Assembly (NCBI GenBank): GCA_020348925.1
Contig: CP070758.1
Location: forward strand, 3,851,601 to 3,915,600
Direction: 5' to 3'
Source of the DNA: Gemmatimonadota bacterium
GTDB taxonomy: Bacteria; JBHIER01; G020348925
Length of the DNA stretch: 64,000 bases
A model generated the notes under the pieces. That model ran no database searches and was not told where the DNA came from. It was given only the letters and a program-made list of their open reading frames with translations. Below, one piece after another: positions 18,302-30,982 of this stretch. The stretch's first letter is position 1. Each line of letters starts with the position of its first letter. A program made the position numbers and the translations under genes.

Positions 18302-18734
18302 TGGGATGCCTCTTCTCCACATTATCCGGGTCAAAGACGAAGGGTTTATAAAGTCGCATGCGGACCGGCTTTCCATCAAGGATGGCGGGCGTGAATTTCA
18401 ACTGCCGGGCTGCATTCAAAGCAGCCTGATCAAGACTTGTCACACCGCAGCTGACCGACACCTCTGCCTCCTCAACAAGACCCTCCTTGCTCAGAATCAT
18501 CTTGATATGAACGGTTCCCCCGATTCCCGCATCCAACGCCTCCTTGGGATACTGAACTTCCAGCGGATTAATCTGCCGCGGCATCTCGTCCACAATATGG
18601 TAGAGACTATCGGAATCACCCGCAGGAGGCGTGTGAGACTCCGAAACGTCATCTGTTTTCGACCGTCTGCCGAAGTACAACCCCGCTGTGGCCAGCACGA
18701 CCAACGCCAACATGCTCCAAAGAATTCTTTTCAC
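18291..18734 (-). CDS. Short TonB-family C-terminal domain protein
   Basis: About 147 aa. One N-terminal membrane anchor (KRILWSMLALVVLATAGLYFG) is followed by a 35-residue linker and a TonB C-terminal-like domain (NPLEVQYPKEALDAGIGGTVHIKMILSKEG then LDQAALNAARQLKFTPAILDGKPVRM). Such proteins sit in the inner membrane and reach the periplasm. The linker lacks the long proline-rich spacer of true energy-coupling TonB, so it may not reach an outer-membrane receptor. The GTG before KRIL follows GGGGGGAGAG. It overlaps hpt and is first in the purine cluster; a functional link with purines is not evident. Confidence 0.75.
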   Translation of the reverse strand: MKRILWSMLALVVLATAGLYFGRRSKTDDVSESHTPPAGDSDSLYHIVDEMPRQINPLEVQYPKEALDAGIGGTVHIKMILSKEGLVEEAEVSVSCGVTSLDQAALNAARQLKFTPAILDGKPVRMRLYKPFVFDPDNVEKRHPSER

Positions 18735-18821
18735 GTATCTCTCCCCCCCTATGGACTGCATTCAGACATAATGGATCCCGACCAAACATTTCATGTTAAC
18801 ATAAAAAATGTGAATTGTCAA

Positions 18822-18848
18822 GAAAAAAGTGTCGATCGACACATTTTT
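18822..18848. terminator. Palindromic terminator between ligA and the TonB-like gene
   Basis: A perfect 14-bp palindrome, GTGTCGATCGACAC (18829-18842), is flanked by a run of A on one side and ATTTTT on the other. It lies 75 bases past the ligA stop and could work in either direction. A protein-binding site is the alternative reading. Confidence 0.6.
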
Positions 18849-18923
18849 CCCTTCGAAAAATTCGCTCATACTTCACATGCTTCCCTGCAACCAATTTGAT
18901 AGAGGTCGGCTTGCGTTGCTCTC

Positions 18924-22047
<3,124 letters not shown>

Positions 22048-22051
<4 letters not shown>

Positions 22052-22635
22052 TTCGTCTGCACCTCACGAGAAGTTCTCACAATTCGCATGTAGCCCACAA
22101 AGTAATCCAGGCCTGACAGAAGAACAAGGATAACGGCAATATACGTGGCTATGGTAGCATGGGGTTGGAGATCAACAACATAGAATAAAATCATGGCAGC
22201 CAACGCTGTCACCGTCGTCTTTCCAAGAAAATTGGACGAAGTGATTAAATCGTTCCTTGTGATCAGACGAAGGGCCAGGAGAAGAATAAGAATATCCCTG
22301 CTGAAGATGACGAGTGCGGCCCACAGGGGAAAATCCCTCAGCATCAACAAGAAGAGGACACCGCAGCCCACCGAGATTTTGTCGACGAGGGGATCCAATA
22401 TGCGGCCGACATTGGTAACTTGGTTCCGCTTGTGTGCAATGTATCCATCCAAAGCATCAAACAGAATCGCCACAAGAATAAGAACAATTGCGACGAGGTT
22501 CGAACCCAGTGTCTCCTGCCGGAGACAAAAAAAAATGAACGGCAAAAGAATAAGACGGCTCAGAGTGACTAAATTTGGGAGGTAGAAAACTTCTTTTATG
22601 TTCAGTTTTTGCATGGACGCAATGGGTAGTGACAT
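22048..22635 (-). CDS. pgsA: CDP-alcohol phosphatidyltransferase (PgsA-like)
   Basis: The 195-aa membrane protein shows the CDP-alcohol phosphotransferase motif in the form DALDGYIAHKRNQVTNVGRILDPLVD, with the key aspartates present, and about four to five hydrophobic segments. The usual AR of the motif reads AH, a mild deviation. The probable reaction is glycerol-3-phosphate plus CDP-diacylglycerol to phosphatidylglycerol phosphate in the inner membrane. The start is uncertain: two methionines lie seven codons apart and the AGGAGG upstream is rather far. It follows recN closely and overlaps the DUF362 gene. Confidence 0.8.
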
Positions 22636-22653
22636 GGCTCTGGAAATACTTTC

Positions 22654-24363
22654 TTACCTCCTTCCCGCTCTTGCAACCAACTCTTCGGCATGTTTCCGTA
22701 CAATCGGAGTGACGTCTTTCCCTCCCAACAATCGAGCGATCTCTCCGACTTTCTCCCTTTCGCCCAATTGGGAAATGGCACTGACAGTTCTCCCCTTATG
22801 CACTCTCTTGGCGACGACATAATGCTCCTCTGAGAGACTGGCAATCTGTGGCAGATGCGTAATACAAATAATCTGATGGGTTCCGGCCAGCTTTTTCAAT
22901 TTTTTCCCGACCGCCTCCGCTATCTTTCCCCCGATTCCAATATCGATCTCGTCAAAAACCATGGTGGGGACGCCTTCCAGTTTGGCCAGAGTGGATTTTA
23001 TCGCGAGCATGATTCTGGAAATCTCACCCCCAGAGGCAATTTTTGCCAATGGTTTCAACTCTTCCCCGACATTGGGAGCGATGAAAAACTCCACGTGATC
23101 CATACCACGATGATCCGCACTGTATCGATCCCTGTCCAGCTCGACAATACCATGCTCGTCCTCCAGCCATGAAATCCCGATTTCAAACCGTATGGCTCTC
23201 ATCCCCAGATCTTTTAACTCACTCTCCACCAGTTTTTTCAGTCTTTGCGCAGCCAATTTTCGCTTCTGGGAAAGAGTGACACATCTCCTCCCCAACTCCT
23301 CTTTCTTTCGCGCAAGTTCCGATTCGTGCGCGGCAAGCCGATCACCATATCCATCCACCTGAGCCAAACTCTGTTCAAGGAACCGACGGTGCTGGACCAC
23401 CTGTTCCAGTGATCCACCGTATTTCCGCTTGAGACGGCTGAAGGCGCCCAGTCGATCCCGGACCTCTTCCAATCGATCAGGATCATATTCGGTTTTTTGC
23501 CTATAGGTGAGCAGGAAATCCGACAGCTCCTGTAATTCCTGAAGGGCATCGTCGAAAGATTTCATGTGGTCGGTCAGACGCGTATCAATGCGGCTCATGG
23601 TTTCGAATGTATTCCGCAGGAGATGTAAACGATCGACAATGGAGTCCTCCGCTTGATGCAACCGATCGAAAATCTCATCCGCAGAGTGACACAGCTTCTC
23701 ACTGTTCTCAAGGAGATTTCGTTCGCGCTCCAGGTCCTCCTCTTCCCCCTCCAGGGGATTCACTTCTCGTATCTCCTTCAGCTGAAAACGGTAGAGCTCC
23801 TCCTGCTGTCTCAATAAAGCCTCTTGTGCCTTAAATTCTTTCACCTGTCGCAATGTGTCTTGGTATGAATCGTACAACTCCGCGATGTGATTCCGAAGGG
23901 AATGCAGGGCACCGAAGGTATCCAGAAAATCGACGTGCGAATCAACATTCAGCAGCGATTGATGTTGGTGTTGCCCGTGAAGGTCAACGAGCAGATCGCC
24001 CATCTTTTTCAACAGAGACAGTGTGATCGGTCGACCGTTGACAAAAGCTTTGCTTCGGCCATCCACTCCCATCTCCCGGCGCAACGTAAAACATTCACCG
24101 TCCGTTTCGATTCCGGCGGCACGGCACAAGCCTAGCGGTGGAGATTCAGAACCGCAGGTGAAGATACCCTCAACAATCGTCATGTCGCTCCCCGTCCGGA
24201 CGGCCTCAATCCTGGCTCGTTCGCCTAAAATCATGCTGAGAGCACCTAGAATGATCGACTTCCCCGCCCCCGTCTCCCCGGTGATGACATTGAGACCCCG
24301 GCCGAACGTCACCGTCACATCATCGATCAGAGCGAAGTTCTGAACGTGCAGTCTCTGTATCAC
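22654..24363 (-). CDS. recN: DNA repair protein RecN
   Basis: The 569-aa SMC-like ATPase begins MIQRLHVQNFALIDDVTVTF and has Walker A GETGAGKSI at about residue 31, long coiled-coil arms between residues 150 and 360, the signature IASGGEISRIMLAIKS, and Walker B PTMVFDEIDIGIGG. RecN gathers broken DNA ends during recombinational repair in the cytoplasm. It overlaps nadK by four bases (ATGA) and heads the downstream pgsA pair, so it sits inside a long dense operon with nadK and dxs. Confidence 0.95.
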   Translation of the reverse strand: MIQRLHVQNFALIDDVTVTFGRGLNVITGETGAGKSIILGALSMILGERARIEAVRTGSDMTIVEGIFTCGSESPPLGLCRAAGIETDGECFTLRREMGVDGRSKAFVNGRPITLSLLKKMGDLLVDLHGQHQHQSLLNVDSHVDFLDTFGALHSLRNHIAELYDSYQDTLRQVKEFKAQEALLRQQEELYRFQLKEIREVNPLEGEEEDLERERNLLENSEKLCHSADEIFDRLHQAEDSIVDRLHLLRNTFETMSRIDTRLTDHMKSFDDALQELQELSDFLLTYRQKTEYDPDRLEEVRDRLGAFSRLKRKYGGSLEQVVQHRRFLEQSLAQVDGYGDRLAAHESELARKKEELGRRCVTLSQKRKLAAQRLKKLVESELKDLGMRAIRFEIGISWLEDEHGIVELDRDRYSADHRGMDHVEFFIAPNVGEELKPLAKIASGGEISRIMLAIKSTLAKLEGVPTMVFDEIDIGIGGKIAEAVGKKLKKLAGTHQIICITHLPQIASLSEEHYVVAKRVHKGRTVSAISQLGEREKVGEIARLLGGKDVTPIVRKHAEELVARAGRR

Positions 24364-25226
24364 CCCTCACGTACCCCCCATTTTAATTTTGCCCGCAGAA
24401 CGTCGTAGTAGGTTCGGCTGCTGGCCCTGACAAGCTTTACTGAGCTGCTCCCCTTTCTGACGATAACGCTATCACCCTGCTGAAGTGCGTAATTGATCTG
24501 GCCGTCAACGGTGAGTTTCACATCGCCCCGGGCCGTTTCAATCGTCACCTCAATGGTCTCATCGCCTGCGACAATCATGGGGCGATTGGCCAGGACGTGG
24601 GGACATATGGGACTGAGAATAATAGCCTCCATCCGAGGATGAACAATCGGCCCACCGACCGAAAGTGAATAGGCCGTGGACCCCGTGGGAGTTGCAATGA
24701 TCAAACCATCGGCCGTTGACGTATTCACAAATTTTCCGCCGATGCGGATCGAGAGGTCGAGAATCCGCGGCGACGCCCCTTTATCGATGACAATATCATT
24801 CAAAGCAACGTAAGCCTTTGCATTAAAGATCGTCTCAAGAGTCATCCGTTCGCTTAAACCGTATCTGCCCGCTTTCACCTTATCAAGTGTTTGGGGCAGT
24901 TCGTCAGGGGTAATGTCCGCCAGAAATCCCAACCCTCCCACCTTGACACCTAAGATAGGCACATTATCGACACCGATGGCCCGGGCTGCCGCCAATATGG
25001 TCCCATCCCCTCCCAGAGCAATCAATGCTTCGATCTTATCATGCAAATCCGGAACGGGGTAACTCTTCTCTTTGTAACCGACGAGGGGCACAAGTTCTTC
25101 CGACAGAGCAAAGGAGAGGTCTCTCTCCTCAATCCACCGAATGAGTTCGGGAACGATCCTCTTCGTCTCATCCTTGTGAGGGTTGGCCACAATACCAAAG
25201 GACGTGATCGGATATCCCTCTTTCAT
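24360..25226 (-). CDS. nadK: NAD kinase
   Basis: The 288-aa protein carries the NAD kinase signature IALGGDGTILAAAR and the family blocks VKVGGLGFLADI, LNDIVIDKG, and TADGLIIATPTGSTAYSLSVGGPIVHP. It phosphorylates NAD to NADP in the cytoplasm. Its start overlaps the dxs stop by four bases and its stop overlaps the recN start, giving tight coupling in the order dxs, nadK, recN. NADPH supply links it loosely to the isoprenoid genes beside it. Confidence 0.96.
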   Translation of the reverse strand: MKEGYPITSFGIVANPHKDETKRIVPELIRWIEERDLSFALSEELVPLVGYKEKSYPVPDLHDKIEALIALGGDGTILAAARAIGVDNVPILGVKVGGLGFLADITPDELPQTLDKVKAGRYGLSERMTLETIFNAKAYVALNDIVIDKGASPRILDLSIRIGGKFVNTSTADGLIIATPTGSTAYSLSVGGPIVHPRMEAIILSPICPHVLANRPMIVAGDETIEVTIETARGDVKLTVDGQINYALQQGDSVIVRKGSSSVKLVRASSRTYYDVLRAKLKWGVREG

Positions 25227-27100
25227 CGCTGTAATTCCTGTTTGACGGCCTGCGCAATTCCTTCAGGATCCAACTTCAGCATGTGTAAGAGCTCTGACCG
25301 ACCGCCATGATCGATAAACGCATCGGGTAACCCCAGCCGTTTCAGCGAGACCTTGGAATATCCCGCCTCCAGAACGTACTCCAGTACGGCGGTTCCAAAT
25401 CCACCGGTCAGCACGTTCTCCTCAAGTGTAAAAACTGTGTCCGTCTTCCGGCACACATGATCCACACAAGCTCTGTCCAGAGGCTTCACGAAGCGCATAT
25501 TGACAACACCAACGGAATAGCCCTCCTTCTTGAGTTCCTGAGCTGCCTCAAGGGCAGGAGCAACCATGGACCCAATGGCTAAAAAAACTGCATCCCGACC
25601 CTCTTCGACCACCTCCGACTCTCCAATCGGCAGGGTGCGGAAGGACAAATCCAGGACCACACCGACACCACGACCACGGGGATACCGAAGAACAATCGGA
25701 CCATCCTCATAAGCCAAGGCAGTCTTCATCATGTGTTGGAGTTCGTTCTCATCCTTGGGGGCCATAATAATGAGATTGGGGACATGGCGTAAGTAACTCA
25801 AATCGAAAGTCCCGTGATGGGTCGGTCCGTCCTCACCGACAATTCCTGCCCTGTCGAGAGCAAACACAACCGGTAATTTCTGTAAGGCCACATCATGCAC
25901 CACCTGATCGTAGGCGCGCTGTAAAAATGTCGAGTAGATGGCGGTTACGGGGCGATACCCACGAGCTGCCAGGCCGGCGGCAAAGGTAACTGCATGTTGT
26001 TCGGCAATTCCCACGTCGAAAAAACGTCTCGGAAATCTCTTCGCAAAACGGTTCATTCCCGTGCCTTCAGACATTGCTGCTGTGATCCCTACAATACGAG
26101 GATCCTCCTCACCGAGCCTGACCAAGGTTCGACCAAAAATCTCGGTATACGTCGGAACAGTCCCCTTGGTCTGAACAGTTCCAGTCATCCGCTCAAAAGG
26201 ACTCACGCCATGAAAGCGAGGCGCATCCTCTTCGGCATACTTATACCCCTTCCCCTTTTTCGTCAGCACGTGAACGAATATGGGACCGGACAGAGTCCGT
26301 ATCTGCTTGAGCGTTCTGATGAGCTGGGTGAGATTGTGGCCATCGATAGGGCCGAAATACCGAAACCCCAACTCCTCGAAAAGCATACCTGGAACGATGA
26401 TCCCTTTCAAACCCTCATCAATCCGATGAACAAGTGTCTGGATTCGTTTTCCGACCTTCGACAATTTTCCCGTCAGCTGCCAAATGTCAGACTTGAGCCG
26501 ATTATACAGGGGAGCAGAAATGAGATCAGTCATGTATTTCGACAGGGCCCCAACATTTTTCGAGATGGACATTTCGTTGTCATTGAGAATGACGATGATG
26601 TTTTTACCCAGTTCTCCGGCATTGTTCAAGCCTTCAAAGGCCAGTCCGCCACTGAGAGCACCGTCTCCCACGACGGCAATAACAGAATAGATCTCACCAC
26701 CGATGTCACGGGCACACACCATGCCTAAGGCGGACGATATAGAGGTGCTGGCATGGCCTGTGCCATATGGATCGTAGGGGCTTTCATTTTTTTTCGGGAA
26801 TTTGGCCAATCCCTGATATTGCCCCAGCGTCTCAAACTCCTTCCGCCGCCCGGTGATGATTTTATGAGTATACGTCTGATGTCCTACATCCCAGATGATT
26901 TTGTCCTGGGGAGCATTAAAGACATAGTGGAGAGCCAGCGTCAGTTCCACGGTGCCCAAGCTCGGGGCCAAATGACCCCCGTTTTTCGAGACAACCGAGA
27001 TAATCACATTCCGGATTTCGCCGGCAAGTTTCACCAGTTCTGGTATGCTCAACCTTTTTATATCTTTTGGGGAATTGACGGTTTTCAGAATATTGCTCAC
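25223..27100 (-). CDS. dxs: 1-deoxy-D-xylulose-5-phosphate synthase
   Basis: The 625-aa thiamine diphosphate enzyme has the usual length and signatures: WDVGHQTYTHKIITGR, the ThDP motif VVGDGALSGGLAFEGLNNAG...NDNEMSI, GPIDGHNLTQLI, then the transketolase-like DVGIAEQHAVTFAAGLA and DRAGIVGEDGPTHHGTFD. It condenses pyruvate and glyceraldehyde-3-phosphate, the first step of the MEP isoprenoid pathway. The start is a GTG with GAGAGG eight bases upstream. The prenyl synthase gene directly upstream in the same transcript uses the pathway products. Confidence 0.97.
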   Translation of the reverse strand: MSNILKTVNSPKDIKRLSIPELVKLAGEIRNVIISVVSKNGGHLAPSLGTVELTLALHYVFNAPQDKIIWDVGHQTYTHKIITGRRKEFETLGQYQGLAKFPKKNESPYDPYGTGHASTSISSALGMVCARDIGGEIYSVIAVVGDGALSGGLAFEGLNNAGELGKNIIVILNDNEMSISKNVGALSKYMTDLISAPLYNRLKSDIWQLTGKLSKVGKRIQTLVHRIDEGLKGIIVPGMLFEELGFRYFGPIDGHNLTQLIRTLKQIRTLSGPIFVHVLTKKGKGYKYAEEDAPRFHGVSPFERMTGTVQTKGTVPTYTEIFGRTLVRLGEEDPRIVGITAAMSEGTGMNRFAKRFPRRFFDVGIAEQHAVTFAAGLAARGYRPVTAIYSTFLQRAYDQVVHDVALQKLPVVFALDRAGIVGEDGPTHHGTFDLSYLRHVPNLIIMAPKDENELQHMMKTALAYEDGPIVLRYPRGRGVGVVLDLSFRTLPIGESEVVEEGRDAVFLAIGSMVAPALEAAQELKKEGYSVGVVNMRFVKPLDRACVDHVCRKTDTVFTLEENVLTGGFGTAVLEYVLEAGYSKVSLKRLGLPDAFIDHGGRSELLHMLKLDPEGIAQAVKQELQR

Positions 27101-27145
27101 CGAGATTACCTCTCCATTCGATACCTTCTCTATGAGCTCGAGAAT

Positions 27146-28015
27146 CTATCGAGTACGCTGAATTACAAAATCGGCTAACGCTTTGAGAATATATGCGGAT
27201 GTACCCAACATATCAAGCTCTTTTTTAGCCTTCTCTATGAACCGTTGTGCTTCGAGCCTCGAATGTTCGAGGCCAAAAAGAGCCGGATAGGTGGCCTTCT
27301 TCTTTTTCTCATCAGTGCCGGTACTTTTACCCAAGGTGTCCGTTTCGCCCTCGAGATTGAGAATATCGTCGACAATTTGAAAAGCCAATCCCAAATCCTT
27401 GCCAAATCGAGTAACCGATGTGAGTTCTTGTATACCGGCCCCGGCGAGGATGGCTCCAATACGAGCAGCAACAGTGATGAGTGCTCCCGTCTTTTGGGAA
27501 TGTATATATTCCACATCTTTGGATGAAAAAGGTTTTCCCTCAGTCTCAATATCGACGACCTGACCTCCGACCATGCCCTGCGCACCAATGGCCTTCGCCA
27601 CTTCGTGAATGATATCCGAACGACCTGTTGACGCCAAAAGTTCAAAAGCGAGGGCGCTGAGCGCATCCCCGGCCAAAACGGCGATGGATTCATCGAAGGC
27701 TTTATGCAGGGTCGGCTTTCCACGCCTCCAGGCATCATCATCCATGCACGGCAAATCGTCGTGGATGAGGGAATAGGTGTGAATCAGCTCGAGAGCACAC
27801 GCGGCGCGCAAAATATCCCCATCACCCTCACCGCCCAATAGTTCGAATGTTGCAACGGTCAGAATTGGGCGAAATCGCTTGCCAGTGCCCATCACACTGT
27901 ACCTCATCGCCTGGTGGATCGAACAGGGATAGACATCGGGCTGAGGTAAAAAGCAATCCAGGGCTTCATCAATAACTTTCTTTTTTTTCAACAGATATTG
28001 TTTGACATCCATCAT
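27146..28015 (-). CDS. ispA: Short-chain polyprenyl diphosphate synthase (IspA type)
   Basis: About 289 aa from the start MMDVKQYLLKKK. The first aspartate-rich motif reads DDLPCMDDD and the second DDILN inside FQIVDDILNLEGETD, with GKRFRP and KTGALI blocks between. It makes farnesyl or geranylgeranyl diphosphate from isopentenyl diphosphate for quinone and undecaprenol synthesis. A longer frame reaches back through xseB and was not used, because the methionine pair lies just after the xseB stop and fits family length. The neighbours are xseB upstream and dxs downstream, a common bacterial order. Confidence 0.93.
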   Translation of the reverse strand: MMDVKQYLLKKKKVIDEALDCFLPQPDVYPCSIHQAMRYSVMGTGKRFRPILTVATFELLGGEGDGDILRAACALELIHTYSLIHDDLPCMDDDAWRRGKPTLHKAFDESIAVLAGDALSALAFELLASTGRSDIIHEVAKAIGAQGMVGGQVVDIETEGKPFSSKDVEYIHSQKTGALITVAARIGAILAGAGIQELTSVTRFGKDLGLAFQIVDDILNLEGETDTLGKSTGTDEKKKKATYPALFGLEHSRLEAQRFIEKAKKELDMLGTSAYILKALADFVIQRTR

Positions 28016-28029
28016 CTCTGCTCGACGAA

Positions 28030-28254
28030 TCACGTCTTGTCCAGCGGCTCTGTTTGAAACGTTCCATCTTTCCCGCGATGGAACAACTGCAGCTTCTCCT
28101 TGGCCGCCGTCAGTTTTTGGGCACACGTTCGGGACATCTCCATCCCCTCTTCAAAGAGTTTGAGCGAATCCTCCAGGGACAGATCCCCCTTTTCCAACTC
28201 TCGAACAATCTCCTCCAATCGTTTCAACGCCATTTCAAATTCGCTTGTCGCCAT
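28030..28254 (-). CDS. xseB: Exodeoxyribonuclease VII small subunit
   Basis: The 74-aa protein reads MATSEFEMALKRLEEIVREL and LSLEDSLKLFEEGMEM, the typical small-subunit pattern of a helical hairpin. It pairs with XseA to form exonuclease VII, which cuts single-stranded DNA in the cytoplasm. The ATG with GGAG eight bases upstream is preferred to a GTG three codons earlier. It begins next to the xseA stop and is followed by ispA. Confidence 0.94.
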   Translation of the reverse strand: MATSEFEMALKRLEEIVRELEKGDLSLEDSLKLFEEGMEMSRTCAQKLTAAKEKLQLFHRGKDGTFQTEPLDKT

Positions 28255-28259
28255 GTCGA

Positions 28260-29465
28260 TCACTCCGCCCCCACAGCTTCCACTCGAGCCTGGACTGTAC
28301 CTCGATGGAACATCACTTCAACTTGATCATCGATGTTTAAGGTGCCGGCCTCCCTGATGATGACGCTCCCCGGTATTGTTCTGCAGATACTGTACCCGCG
28401 CCGCAACACACTCAGAGGATTCAACCCCTCAAGCTTATCCCTCTGAAGAACAAGAGCATGTTCCTTCTCTTTCATAAAATAATCCACATGCACCGAGAGA
28501 TCTTTGACCAATTCATCACACCTCTGTTCATAGTGTTCAATCATGTCGAACGGTCGCCTCAAACCGTAGCTGAGTCTGAACGATTCGATCCGATCTTCCC
28601 ACGATGCAATTTTTCTCTCCATAAGTTCCTTCAGATGTGCGGCACGAACCCGCACATTTTCAACAAGCTGGTTTCGATCTGGAACCACCATCTCTGCAGC
28701 GGCGGATGGTGTCGGAGCTCTCACATCCGCAACGAAGTCCGCGATGGTGACATCGACTTCATGACCCACTGCAGACACAACGGGTATCTCCGAATCGAAG
28801 ATTGCTCTTGCTACGCTTTCTTCGTTGAAGGCCCACAGATCCTCCAGGGAACCACCCCCTCTGGTTACGATAATCACATCGACTTTCCCATAACTGTTGA
28901 AAGCATTGATGGCCTGTGCAATCTCTTCAGCAGCTCCCTCACCCTGAACCTTCACAGGATTCAGAACAAGTTGTGTTCCCGGGAGGCGCCTGTGAATGAT
29001 CTCAACGACATCCCGGAGAGCAGCCCCGGTGTGTGAGGAGACTATACCGTCACGTGTGGGATACTGGGGAAGAGGCTTCTTTCGTTCCTCGGCGAACAAT
29101 CCCTCCTGAAGCAACTTCGCCTTTAACCGTTCGAAGGCCATTTGAAGCTCGCCGATTCCCATGGGTTGCATCTGTCGTACCCTCAATTGATAGTGACCAG
29201 CCCGTTCGTAAACGGAAACATCCCCCTGCGCCAGCAACTTCATCCCATTCTGAGGAGTAAAAAAGAGGCGCACAGCATCCTCCCTCCACATGACACCCTT
29301 GATCTGGCACTCCTCATCTTTCAGGGTAAAATACATATGACCGGACGTATGATGGGTGAAGTTTGAAAGTTCTCCCCGGATCCAGACGGTAGGAATACTC
29401 GTCTCCAACAGATATCTGATCTTTCTCGTAATTTCAGTAACACTGTAAATATCAGCGGAACACAT
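28260..29465 (-). CDS. xseA: Exodeoxyribonuclease VII large subunit
   Basis: The 401-aa subunit starts with an OB-fold domain (IPTVWIRGELSNFTHHTSGHMYFTLKDEECQIKGVMW) followed by the catalytic domain with GIVSSHTGAALRDVV, VDVIIVTRGGGSLEDLWAFNEE and PVVSAVGHEVDVTIADFVADVRAPTPSAAAE. A shorter coiled-coil region and a C-terminal beta segment complete it. It acts with XseB on single-stranded DNA. It lies 4 bases from the folD fusion gene upstream and overlaps the xseB ribosome-site region, so it is part of the same operon. Confidence 0.96.
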   Translation of the reverse strand: MCSADIYSVTEITRKIRYLLETSIPTVWIRGELSNFTHHTSGHMYFTLKDEECQIKGVMWREDAVRLFFTPQNGMKLLAQGDVSVYERAGHYQLRVRQMQPMGIGELQMAFERLKAKLLQEGLFAEERKKPLPQYPTRDGIVSSHTGAALRDVVEIIHRRLPGTQLVLNPVKVQGEGAAEEIAQAINAFNSYGKVDVIIVTRGGGSLEDLWAFNEESVARAIFDSEIPVVSAVGHEVDVTIADFVADVRAPTPSAAAEMVVPDRNQLVENVRVRAAHLKELMERKIASWEDRIESFRLSYGLRRPFDMIEHYEQRCDELVKDLSVHVDYFMKEKEHALVLQRDKLEGLNPLSVLRRGYSICRTIPGSVIIREAGTLNIDDQVEVMFHRGTVQARVEAVGAE

Positions 29466-29468
29466 CTT

Positions 29469-30980
29469 TTACGATCGTATGTTTCGTGTTGTCTTAAAAT
29501 GCACTTTGGCAACTTTGGATAAGACGTTCGGTCCATGTTTCTTTACGCATTTTTTCCCATCCTCGACCACCTTCGTTGCTCCTTTCGGAAAAGCAATACC
29601 CCACTTGCTGGATAATTTTTCCAAACGACTTAGGAATTCGGCCCGAGCCAAGAGAGATGCGGCGGCCACGGCGATATCATCCTCTGCCTTCGTCTTCTGT
29701 TCCAGTTTGATCTCCTTTCCCCTCTTCAGCAAGGCATCCAAGATGAATCGCTCATCGCCAAATTGATCGGATAACGCCCTTGCACAGGATACTTTTCCAA
29801 GAAGATTCTCGATGGCTCGCGCGTGTCCCCAGGCTAAAATTCTGTTCAGATTTTTCATCTTCTCGTACAGGGTATTATATTTTTCAGGGCCGATGGCAAC
29901 AACATTCCAAGGACATATTTTCTTGATTTCGGTGGCCAAGCTTTTCACTCGAGTATCCGACACTCGCTTCGAGTCCCGGATGTTCAAGAGACGGAGTTTC
30001 GCTTCCGTTTCACGATTGACATACACACCAGCCACGACAAGCGGTCCAAAGTAGTCTCCTTTGCCGGCCTCATCAGTTCCAATCCATCCCTGTTCCTCTT
30101 CTTTTCGAAAGAACCGGGCGGCTTGAACGGTGTTACTCAACAGCATCGTAATCGTCATCGGTCCCACCCCACCGGGAACAGGCGTAATGGCTGCAGCCAC
30201 TTCTCGGGCCGATGCAAAATGAACATCCCCTGCAAGTCGATACCCTTTGTCCGAGGAAGCATCTTCGACCCGATTGACCCCGACATCGATGACAACAGCT
30301 CCTGGTCTGATCATATCCCCCGTTACAAATTCAGGCCGACCGGCAGCCACGATAAGGATATCCGCCTGCCTCGTGAATGCACGAATATCTGATGTTCCTG
30401 TGTGGCAAATTGTTACGGTTGCATTGGCCCCTTCTTTTTTTTGAATTAAGATATTGGCCATGGGCTTCCCGACAATATTGCTGCGCCCCACAATGACGAT
30501 ATGCTTCCCCTCAGGTGTGTATCCGCTTCGGATCAGGAGCTGCTGAATCCCGGCGGGCGTGGCTGGGAGCAAAAACGGATTCCCCGCGACGAGTCTGCCG
30601 ATGTTCACCGGGTGAAAGCCATCGACATCCTTCTCCGGTGAGAGAGCCATAAGTACCTGCTCTTCATCCAAATGATCGGGAAGAGGCAGTTGGACGAGAA
30701 TACCGTGGATGTTCGGATCATTATTAAATTGTTCGATGCGTTGCAACAGTTCGGACTGACTGGTTTCCCTGCCCAGCCTTTCTGTCACAGAATAGAATCC
30801 CATTTCGACACAGGCCTTCTCCTTCATCCGGACATAAATGCGAGAAGCGGGATCATCGCCGACGAGAATCACCGCCAGACCGGGGACAATGCCCTGTTTC
30901 TTCAAGTCCGCCACCTGTTTTCGCAATTCCTCTCGGATCTCTGAACCAATACGCCGTCCATCGATAAGGTTTGCCGCCAT
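29469..30980 (-). CDS. folD: FolD dehydrogenase/cyclohydrolase fused to RNase HIII
   Basis: A single frame of 503 aa joins two enzymes normally encoded apart. Residues 1 to about 288 are FolD: GDDPASRIYVRMKEKAC, GILVQLPLPDHLD, the NADP site IVIVGRSNIVGKPMA and PVPGGVGPMTITMLLSNT. Residues about 296-503 are an RNase HII/HIII domain, opening GWIGTDEAGKGDYFGPLVVAGVYV with the DEAGKGD metal-binding motif typical of RNase HIII, and later DDIAVAAASLLARAEFL. FolD interconverts methylene- and formyl-THF; RNase HIII cuts RNA in RNA/DNA hybrids. The RNase part lacks the separate N-terminal TBP-like domain of classic RNase HIII. Both active sites look intact. Confidence 0.92.
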   Translation of the reverse strand: MAANLIDGRRIGSEIREELRKQVADLKKQGIVPGLAVILVGDDPASRIYVRMKEKACVEMGFYSVTERLGRETSQSELLQRIEQFNNDPNIHGILVQLPLPDHLDEEQVLMALSPEKDVDGFHPVNIGRLVAGNPFLLPATPAGIQQLLIRSGYTPEGKHIVIVGRSNIVGKPMANILIQKKEGANATVTICHTGTSDIRAFTRQADILIVAAGRPEFVTGDMIRPGAVVIDVGVNRVEDASSDKGYRLAGDVHFASAREVAAAITPVPGGVGPMTITMLLSNTVQAARFFRKEEEQGWIGTDEAGKGDYFGPLVVAGVYVNRETEAKLRLLNIRDSKRVSDTRVKSLATEIKKICPWNVVAIGPEKYNTLYEKMKNLNRILAWGHARAIENLLGKVSCARALSDQFGDERFILDALLKRGKEIKLEQKTKAEDDIAVAAASLLARAEFLSRLEKLSSKWGIAFPKGATKVVEDGKKCVKKHGPNVLSKVAKVHFKTTRNIRS

Positions 30981-30982
30981 GA

